Made by a program: the position numbers and the translations under genes. Below the pieces are notes generated by a model. It was not told where the DNA came from, did no database searches, and saw only the letters and a program-made list of their open reading frames with translations. Of a stretch of 9,815 bases of DNA, positions 4,859-9,815 are shown in pieces (within the stretch, counting starts at the first letter, position 1; each line of letters opens with the position of its first letter). The DNA lies in the NCBI GenBank assembly GCA_023257755.1, contig JALRBM010000082.1:1-9815 (forward strand), given 5' to 3'. This DNA is from Candidatus Saccharimonadia bacterium. Its GTDB lineage: Bacteria; Patescibacteriota; Saccharimonadia; Saccharimonadales; Saccharimonadaceae.

Positions 4859-4872
4859 TGGTATAATAGGAG
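4859..4872 (+). promoter_or_regulatory. Extended -10 promoter and AGGAG of prfA
   Basis: TGGTATAAT (4859-4867) is a perfect extended -10, and AGGAG (4868-4872) follows at once, 5 nt before the ATG. No -35 is seen at the right distance. A start 7 nt after the -10 would leave a 4-nt leader and exclude the AGGAG from the RNA, so the Shine-Dalgarno can only work if transcription starts unusually close to the -10 or from further upstream. Confidence 0.7.
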
Positions 4873-4877
4873 TAGAC

Positions 4878-5960
4878 ATGCCAAAGATCAACCTCGATAT
4901 AGATGAATTATCCCATGAAAAAGCCGCTCTGTCCGACTTCCTTGCGTCGCCGGGCGCGTTTAACGATCCAAATTACGGCGCCAAGAACCGTCGTTTTAAT
5001 GAACTAGAACAGATCATCGATAAAGCCACGCTCCGGCAAACGCTCGAAAACAACCTGGGTGAAGCCAAAGAACTGGCAAGCGGAAGTGACGAACTGGCCG
5101 AGCTCGCTAAAAGCGAGGTTGCAGAAACGGAAAAACAGCTGAACGACCTGGAAGAAGAGCTGTTTATGATACTGGCACCGAAAGATCCGAACGACGAGAA
5201 GAATGTCATCATTGAAATTCGTGCCGGCGCGGGCGGCGACGAGGCCAGCTTGTTTGCCAGCGAGCTTTACCGCATGTACCTTCGTTACTGCGAGGCACAC
5301 AACCTAAAAACCGAGCTGCTCTCGACCAGTGATAACGATACCGGCGGCTACAAAGAAGTGATTTTCAAGGTGACAGGCGATTCCCCCTATGCCCAACTTA
5401 AATTCGAATCTGGAGTGCACCGCGTCCAGCGCGTTCCGGCAACCGAATCCCAGGGACGCATCCACACCAGCACCGTTACCGTGGCCGTGCTTCCGGAAGC
5501 CGAGGAAGCCGACATCGCCATTGATCCGAAGGATCTGCGTATCGATATCTTCCGTGCCAGTGGCCACGGCGGACAAAGCGTCAACACAACCGACAGCGCC
5601 GTGCGCATCACCCACCTCCCCAGCGGCATGGTCGTGACCAACCAGGACGAAAAATCCCAGACTAAGAATAAAGAAAAAGCCATGAGCGTCCTTCGCTCGC
5701 GCCTCTTGCAGCAAAAGGTCGAGGAAGAACAATCCAAATTAGCTGCCGAGCGCCGAAGCCTAATCGGTAGCGGCGACCGCTCCGAAAAAATCCGCACCTA
5801 TAATTTTCCGCAGGATCGTATCACCGACCACCGCATCGGCTACAGCCGCTCCAGCATGCCAAAAATGATGGATGGTAACTTTGACGACATCGTCTTGGAA
5901 CTGCAAAAAGCCGAGCGCAGCCTCCAGGCGCACGAAGCCGAACAAAGCCAAGGTGCGTAA
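4878..5960 (+). CDS. prfA: Peptide chain release factor 1
   Basis: RF1 reads UAA and UAG and triggers peptide release. The 360-residue product (family about 355-360) has an N-terminal coiled domain at about 1-100 and the [19 protein letters not shown] segment at 109-127. The codon-reading PAT tripeptide is at 187-189 within [18 protein letters not shown], and the catalytic GGQ at 231-233 within [21 protein letters not shown]. The C-terminal [15 protein letters not shown] region is intact. The ATG at 4878 is preferred over an in-frame ATG at 4797, because it gives a family-like N-terminus and lies just after the promoter and AGGAG. It leads an operon with a TrmH-family methyltransferase and prmC; PrmC methylates the Gln of GGQ, so substrate and modifier are co-expressed. 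UGA serves as a stop in this window, so an RF2 should exist elsewhere in the genome. Confidence 0.98.
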   Translation: MPKINLDIDELSHEKAALSDFLASPGAFNDPNYGAKNRRFNELEQIIDKATLRQTLENNLGEAKELASGSDELAELAKSEVAETEKQLNDLEEELFMILAPKDPNDEKNVIIEIRAGAGGDEASLFASELYRMYLRYCEAHNLKTELLSTSDNDTGGYKEVIFKVTGDSPYAQLKFESGVHRVQRVPATESQGRIHTSTVTVAVLPEAEEADIAIDPKDLRIDIFRASGHGGQSVNTTDSAVRITHLPSGMVVTNQDEKSQTKNKEKAMSVLRSRLLQQKVEEEQSKLAAERRSLIGSGDRSEKIRTYNFPQDRITDHRIGYSRSSMPKMMDGNFDDIVLELQKAERSLQAHEAEQSQGA

Positions 5961-5961
5961 A

Positions 5962-6765
5962 GTGGACGAGGTAATTACTAGCACTCAGAACCCGCGCATC
6001 AAAGCGCTCGTCAAACTGAAAAAACGTTCCGAGCGCGACGACCAAGGGATTTTTTTAACCGAGGGCTACCGTCCTATTACCCGGGCGCTCGCCGCTGGCT
6101 TTCGATTTAGCGAACTCTACTACTGTCCGGAGTGGTTTTTGGGATCGAATGAACAGAAAGTACTCGATGACGCACAGCGCACGGGAGCGCAATTGATACA
6201 AATAGGTAAAGAGGCGTTCGCAAAAATCGCTTACCGCGAACGGCCCGAAGGGCTCCTGGCTATTGGCAAGCAGTGGAATACGACATTAAATGACTTGAAG
6301 TTATCCGATAATCCATTTCTTATCGTTGTCGAAGCCATTGAAAAACCGGGTAATCTAGGCACGATCCTCCGCTCGGCTGATGCAACTGGCGCCGAGGCAG
6401 TCATTGTATGTGACGCGGTCACTGATGTGTTCAATCCAAACGTTGTCCGTGCTTCAACCGGAGTATTATTCTCGACCCCGACGGTCATTACGGACAGCGA
6501 AAGCGCATTGAAGTTTCTAAAAGAAAAAGGGGTCAAATCGCTCGCCGCCACACCCGCGGCCGACACCCTTTACACCGATACCGACCTGACTCAGCCAGTC
6601 GCGATTGTCATGGGCAGCGAACAGTTCGGCTTGACCGATGCCTGGCTAAATGCCGCCGATCTGCCTGTTAAATTACCGATGGCAGGCGTCGCCGACTCGC
6701 TAAACGTCAGCGCGGCCACCGTTGCTATCGCCTATGAAGTCGTCCGGCAGCGGAGCAGACCATGA
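5962..6765 (+). CDS. TrmH/SpoU-family RNA 2'-O-methyltransferase
   Basis: This SPOUT-fold enzyme would transfer a methyl group from SAM to a ribose 2'-OH in rRNA or tRNA; the exact target cannot be read from sequence. The N-terminal substrate-binding part opens with ITSTQNPRIKALVKLKKRSER (5-25) and FLTEGYRPI. The knot domain carries motif 1, EKPGNLGTILRSADATGA (127-144), with the conserved Asn and Arg; motif 2, VAIVMGSEQFGLT (213-225); and motif 3, LPMAGVADSLNVSAATVAIAYE (238-259). I chose GTG 5962, one base after the prfA stop, because AAGGTG (5950-5955) lies 6 nt upstream and the protein then has 267 residues. GTG 5953 is the alternative, and an ATG at 5872 lies deep inside prfA. Its TGA overlaps the prmC ATG (ATGA). 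It resembles RlmB/TsnR-like members, but I assign no symbol. Confidence 0.92.
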   Translation: MDEVITSTQNPRIKALVKLKKRSERDDQGIFLTEGYRPITRALAAGFRFSELYYCPEWFLGSNEQKVLDDAQRTGAQLIQIGKEAFAKIAYRERPEGLLAIGKQWNTTLNDLKLSDNPFLIVVEAIEKPGNLGTILRSADATGAEAVIVCDAVTDVFNPNVVRASTGVLFSTPTVITDSESALKFLKEKGVKSLAATPAADTLYTDTDLTQPVAIVMGSEQFGLTDAWLNAADLPVKLPMAGVADSLNVSAATVAIAYEVVRQRSRP

Positions 6766-7568
6766 CGATCGCCGAATGGATAAACCACGCGGCGGCTGCC
6801 TTGAAGAAGGCAGGAATCACATCAGCGAAACTTGATGCTGAAATTATCCTGGCCCATACGCTTAAAAAAAGCCGTACTTACCTTCACGCCTACCGTGACG
6901 AGCTGGTTCCCCTCCGCGAACGCGACATCGCCGATGCCCGGCTGCAGCTTCGGCTGGACCGCACGCCGACTGCCTACATCATCGGTCACAAAGAATTTTA
7001 TGGACGACAGTTCCGCGTCACACCGGCAACGCTCATCCCTCGCCCCGAATCCGAAACAATTATTGACGAGCTAACTCGCCTCGTTCCTGGCAGCAAACCA
7101 CTGCGGCTTGTCGACGTTGGAACGGGTAGTGGCATTTTAGGCATAACTGCCAAGCTAGAACTGCCGTTACTCGACGTAACTCTGATAGATATCAGCAAAC
7201 ATGCACTCAACGTTGCAGCCGCGAATGCCAAGGCGCTGCACGCCGATGTTACCTTGATTCAAGGCGACCTCTTAACCGCTTATCCGTATGATGCACACAT
7301 TGTCGTGGCAAACCTTCCCTATGTGGATCCAGCCTGGCAACGCTCGCTCGAAACCAACCATGAACCTCGTATCGCCCTTTTTGCTAAAGATCAGGGCCTA
7401 GCTTTAATAAATGCTCTCATCACGCAGGCCTCGGACCGTCTTTTGCCGGACGGTGTTCTCATTTTAGAAGCGGACCCCAGGCAACATGATGCAATCAAGA
7501 CCTTTGCTTCACATTACGGCTTTTCTAATGCTGACGTCACTGATTTTATCGTCACCTTGACGCGGTAA
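6762..7568 (+). CDS. prmC: Release factor glutamine N5-methyltransferase
   Basis: PrmC methylates the Gln of the GGQ motif in RF1 and RF2, raising termination efficiency. The 268-residue product has the N-terminal helical domain (about 1-75), the signature LIPRPESE at 91-98, the SAM-binding loop DVGTGSGILGI at 118-128, the acidic LID at 141-143, and the catalytic NLPY motif at 184-187 followed by VDP. The canonical motif is NPPY; Leu at the second position is a change, although NLPY is also used by other N-methyltransferases such as KsgA, so activity is expected. The start overlaps the preceding gene by 4 nt (ATGA), implying coupled translation. The stop codon abuts the stop of the convergent htrA-like gene with no base between. 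Confidence 0.95.
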   Translation: MTIAEWINHAAAALKKAGITSAKLDAEIILAHTLKKSRTYLHAYRDELVPLRERDIADARLQLRLDRTPTAYIIGHKEFYGRQFRVTPATLIPRPESETIIDELTRLVPGSKPLRLVDVGTGSGILGITAKLELPLLDVTLIDISKHALNVAAANAKALHADVTLIQGDLLTAYPYDAHIVVANLPYVDPAWQRSLETNHEPRIALFAKDQGLALINALITQASDRLLPDGVLILEADPRQHDAIKTFASHYGFSNADVTDFIVTLTR

Positions 7569-8780
7569 CTATCCTTGGTAAGTGGCGAGTGTCACTTTCA
7601 CCACCAACGCCTGCCCGCCCCTCTGAACTGTCAGCTCAATCGTATCTCCTGGCGCATATTCGGATATCAGCGTCGAGACGCTTCCCTTGTCACCCACCTC
7701 AACCCCGTTGACCTTGGTAATAACATCTTTGTCCCGGATTCCCGCTTGGGCCGCCGGCCCTCCTGCCACAACTGCGGTCTGGCCGTTCGTACTGAATACA
7801 TAGGCGCCTTTTTTTGCCTCCAGTTTATAATGATTGGCGACTTCCGGCGTAATTGAAAGGTAATTTACTCCCAGGAACGCCCGCTCGACCGGCCCGCCCG
7901 CCAACACTCCTTTCAGCATCCCCTTCGTAGCCCCGATCGGGATGGCAAATCCTATCCCTTGGGCGTCTTCGATGATGGCGGTATTAATGCCTATGACCTG
8001 ACCCGAGAGGTTAAGCAACGGTCCGCCGGACTTACCGGGGTTGATCGCGGCATCAGTTTGAATAAGATCTGTCAGATTTTCGACAGACTCCCCTGACTGC
8101 GCAGAGACCGGGCGGCCCGTTCCCGAGATAATGCCGCTCGTCACCGTGTTCTGATACTGGCCGAGCGAATTACCGATGGCCACTACTTTTTGTCCGACCC
8201 GGATCGATGTCGAATCGCCCAGCTCGGCAGCCGGCAGGTTGGTAACATCAGGTATTTTCAGGAAGGCAATATCGTTAAGCGGATCCGACCCAAGCACCTT
8301 TACATTGTCGTAGGTTGTACCGTCAGACAGAAGCACCTGAACGGTATTCGTCCCTGCGACGACGTGTTTATTCGTTACCACATATCCGTCTTTTCCGACG
8401 ATGATCCCCGTCCCGGCGCCTTCTTCCTGGGTCGCGCCGTAGAGAGAACTGCCCTGCGACATCGTCACGATCGACACCACGCTCGGAGAAACCTTTTCAA
8501 CCACGCTGGCAATACTTTCTTCTTCACCGGTTATCACCTTGTTGCCGTCATTGGTAACGGCCGGGCGCTCGGCTGTTTCTTTATTGTTATTTAGCATCGC
8601 AGGCAAAAAGTTTGGACCACCTAGTCCGAGCCATATTCCCACCAGCACGACAAGCACTGCAAGCCCGCCCCCTACCCATAGCCGGCGACGAGTCCGCCTG
8701 GGGGCCGTCACGGCATTAACGGTAGCGGGCGTCTCCGCCTGGCTTTCTCTGTTTTTTTCAGTCTGGTCCGTCTCATTCAT
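7569..8780 (-). CDS. HtrA/DegP-like membrane-anchored serine protease with PDZ domain
   Basis: HtrA proteases degrade or refold damaged envelope proteins. The 403-residue protein has a polar N-terminus with a basic RRTRRR cluster (28-33) and one TM at about 34-53, giving a cytoplasmic N-terminus and an external protease. A linker (about 54-88) precedes a trypsin-like domain at about 90-285. The catalytic triad is visible: His139 (TNKHVVAG), Asp170 (DPLNDIAFLKI) and Ser251 (NPGKSGGPLLNL). A PDZ domain occupies about 298-398 (GPAAQAGIRDKDVITKVNGVEV). The residue before the catalytic Ser is Lys instead of the common Asn. Only 34 nt separate it from the upstream membrane-protein gene on the same strand, so they likely share a transcript. 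The ribosome binding site is weak (AGGGTAGG region). No terminator is seen before it runs into prmC. Confidence 0.95.
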   Translation of the reverse strand: MNETDQTEKNRESQAETPATVNAVTAPRRTRRRLWVGGGLAVLVVLVGIWLGLGGPNFLPAMLNNNKETAERPAVTNDGNKVITGEEESIASVVEKVSPSVVSIVTMSQGSSLYGATQEEGAGTGIIVGKDGYVVTNKHVVAGTNTVQVLLSDGTTYDNVKVLGSDPLNDIAFLKIPDVTNLPAAELGDSTSIRVGQKVVAIGNSLGQYQNTVTSGIISGTGRPVSAQSGESVENLTDLIQTDAAINPGKSGGPLLNLSGQVIGINTAIIEDAQGIGFAIPIGATKGMLKGVLAGGPVERAFLGVNYLSITPEVANHYKLEAKKGAYVFSTNGQTAVVAGGPAAQAGIRDKDVITKVNGVEVGDKGSVSTLISEYAPGDTIELTVQRGGQALVVKVTLATYQG

Positions 8781-8814
8781 ACGCCTACCCTATCACCGAC
8801 ATCTGATAGCCGGC

Positions 8815-9591
8815 TTAAACAATCCCAGCTCCAAGCCGGTTGAAGAAGACAAGCAGCACCACGATAACACTCACCGAAAAAAGTCCCGGCAGAATAATGT
8901 CATTTGTCCGCACCGTCCTATGTTGTGAGTAGCTGCTATACACCCGTTCTGCCAGGAAACTGACTGCTAAGGTCACGATAGCCGCCTGGGGTAGCTTCAA
9001 ATCAACCCCCGGTAGCGCATAGGCAAACGTCCAGTGGTACATAACCCACCCGATTTCGGCAAAAATAAGTCCCCATGCCAGACTGTAAAACGACATATGG
9101 ACATCGTCGTAGCTTCCAAGGACATGGCGCGCGGCACTGTAGCCTATCAGCCACATTGCCGCCACAACGAACAGATCCGGCCAGTCATACGAGACTGACA
9201 TCAGCGCGGTAACACCAAGGAAGACCGCCGTCCCCGCCTGTGCGGCCACAAAAATGCGCTTCGATCGGGGCTTGATAAGGAGGAGCCACCCAATGTAAAG
9301 TAGCGTGATAGCGATTTGTATCGCAAACGACCCGCTGGCTGCGTAAAGCCACACCACCACGCTAAGACTGACGATAATATCCACCATATTCGCTTGAATA
9401 TTGGCAAACCAATACCGTGGGCGCACCGCGAGGACTCGCCACTTGCTTAAAATCACCAAGGCGAATGCTGGCAGCGGCGACTCAATCGCCCGCACCACCG
9501 CCAAGACTGCCACGGCGAGGGCGATGTTCAAAATGATGTAGACCAGCTCACTAAGCAGCGACCGGCGCTTGGATGATCGTAAAAACTCCAT
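8815..9591 (-). CDS. Polytopic membrane protein, unknown function
   Basis: I do not recognise a characterised family. The 258-residue protein has a short basic N-terminus (RSSKRR, 5-10) and about eight hydrophobic segments: roughly 14-33, 40-55, 67-84, 88-106, 113-132, 138-156, 167-190, 200-215 and 231-250, of which the second is marginal. A cytoplasmic-looking loop, SKWRVLAVRPRYWFANIQAN (49-68), between two segments is distinctive and could be a conserved signature. An acidic YDD at 161-163 and NRLG at 251-254 are other features. The start at ATG 9591 follows an extended -10 by 11 nt, without a Shine-Dalgarno. It sits 34 nt upstream of the HtrA-like gene, so a role in envelope maintenance or in delivering substrate to the protease is possible but unproven. 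Confidence 0.85.
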   Translation of the reverse strand: MEFLRSSKRRSLLSELVYIILNIALAVAVLAVVRAIESPLPAFALVILSKWRVLAVRPRYWFANIQANMVDIIVSLSVVVWLYAASGSFAIQIAITLLYIGWLLLIKPRSKRIFVAAQAGTAVFLGVTALMSVSYDWPDLFVVAAMWLIGYSAARHVLGSYDDVHMSFYSLAWGLIFAEIGWVMYHWTFAYALPGVDLKLPQAAIVTLAVSFLAERVYSSYSQHRTVRTNDIILPGLFSVSVIVVLLVFFNRLGAGIV

Positions 9592-9602
9592 AGTATTTTT
9601 CC

Positions 9603-9611
9603 ATTATACCA
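9603..9611 (-). promoter_or_regulatory. Extended -10 promoter of the membrane-protein/htrA operon
   Basis: The minus strand reads TGGTATAAT (9611-9603), identical to the element before prfA. The ATG at 9591 is 11 nt further on, so the leader would be about 5 nt. No -35 is recognisable at 16-18 nt. Confidence 0.7.
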
Positions 9612-9615
9612 CTTG

Positions 9616-9628
9616 GGCGCTTGGCGCC
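9616..9628 (-). other. Short G+C hairpin after the LytR_C gene
   Basis: GGCGC (9616-9620) pairs with GCGCC (9624-9628) around a 3-nt loop, directly upstream of the extended -10 at 9603-9611. There is no U-tract. It may be a weak terminator or pause site for the upstream gene, or simply G+C-rich intergenic sequence. Confidence 0.3.
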
Positions 9629-9632
9629 ATAG

Positions 9633-9815
9633 CTAGTTGGCCGCGGGATCCTTACCGATAATCACCACGAAGTGAGTTCCCTCGCCAGCCGGAATTGGCG
9701 ATGTTGAGGTCTTCACTTTCTCGCCGTAGATCTTCTCAAGCTCGGCCTTCGTCGCCTTCTTTTCTTCACCAATCTGGTAAATCTCAACCTTGGTATACGA
9801 ACCGGCAGGAGCATT
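9633..9815 (-). CDS. C-terminal end of a probable LytR_C-domain (LCP-type) protein
   Basis: The last 60 codons of a minus-strand gene enter from the right edge and stop at TAG (9633-9635). The visible part reads SYTKVEIYQIGEEKKATKAE (residues 5-24 of the fragment), a helix with LEKIYGEKV, then PIPAGEGTHFVVIIGKDPAA. A beta-alpha-beta pattern ending in a hydrophobic strand plus IIGKD fits the end of the LytR C-terminal domain, often attached to LytR-CpsA-Psr ligases that join polymers to the cell wall. The catalytic LCP domain, if present, lies outside the window. Assignment rests on the domain pattern only. Confidence 0.6.
   Translation of the reverse strand, partial: NAPAGSYTKVEIYQIGEEKKATKAELEKIYGEKVKTSTSPIPAGEGTHFVVIIGKDPAAN

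Noticed and set aside
4797..4877. Upstream in-frame ATG for prfA
   Set aside because: It would add 27 residues unlike RF1 N-termini and lies upstream of the promoter; the ATG at 4878 gives the normal 360-residue length.
5872..5961. ATG start of the TrmH-family gene inside prfA
   Set aside because: It would overlap prfA by 89 nt with non-family sequence. GTG 5962 has AAGGTG 6 nt upstream and gives a normal N-terminus.
1..9815. CRISPR array, tRNA or rRNA genes, recoded UGA
   Set aside because: No regularly spaced repeats, no cloverleaf or rRNA sequence was seen, and TGA is used as a stop in the TrmH-family and SPFH genes.

Overview
The window looks like a chromosome segment of a Candidatus Saccharibacteria (TM7, Patescibacteria/CPR) bacterium. 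This is inferred from the compact translation-gene content, the short EF-Ts, the release factor/methyltransferase cluster, the HtrA and LytR_C-type neighbours and roughly 50% G+C; no 16S rRNA gene is present to prove it. UGA is used as a normal stop (the TrmH-family gene ends in TGA), so this is not one of the UGA-recoded CPR lineages.

Layout. Bases 1-521 (minus) hold most of frr (ribosome recycling factor), cut by the window edge. Bases 628-1413 (minus) hold a G+C-rich gene for a membrane-anchored, Thr-rich extracytoplasmic protein. Bases 1503-2971 (minus) hold the rpsB-tsf operon (S2, EF-Ts) with promoter, folded leader, overlapping stop/start and a clean intrinsic terminator. Bases 3053-4344 (minus) hold a second G+C-rich unit encoding a two-TM SPFH/band-7 protein, with its own consensus promoter, a structured 5' leader and a strong 3' hairpin. 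Bases 4369-4774 (plus) hold type B L31 with promoter and terminator. Bases 4859-7568 (plus) form a tight operon: prfA (RF1), a TrmH/SpoU rRNA/tRNA methyltransferase and prmC, which modifies RF1. Bases 7569-9611 (minus) hold a polytopic membrane protein followed by an HtrA-type serine protease, converging on prmC with no spacer. Bases 9633-9815 (minus) are the C-terminal end of a probable LytR_C-domain protein.

Most genes serve protein synthesis: initiation/decoding (S2), elongation (EF-Ts), termination (RF1 and its GGQ methylase PrmC), recycling (RRF), the large subunit (L31) and RNA modification. The right end is an envelope group (membrane protein, HtrA, LytR_C protein).

The two G+C-rich genes on either side of rpsB-tsf are the unusual part. 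Both are on the minus strand, both encode membrane-anchored proteins, and both end in a long G+C-rich hairpin with a 14-nt loop and no U-tract. Both also have matching inverted repeats in the 5' and 3' flanks. For the SPFH gene the repeats are 25 nt, and in the mRNA strand 24 of 25 positions can pair. I read them as acquired cargo genes, possibly of actinobacterial or actinophage origin, wired to A+T-rich local-style promoters. A second theme is promoter placement: several genes have a TGG-TATAAT-like extended -10 or a consensus promoter only 6-11 nt before the start codon, which implies leaderless or near-leaderless mRNAs.
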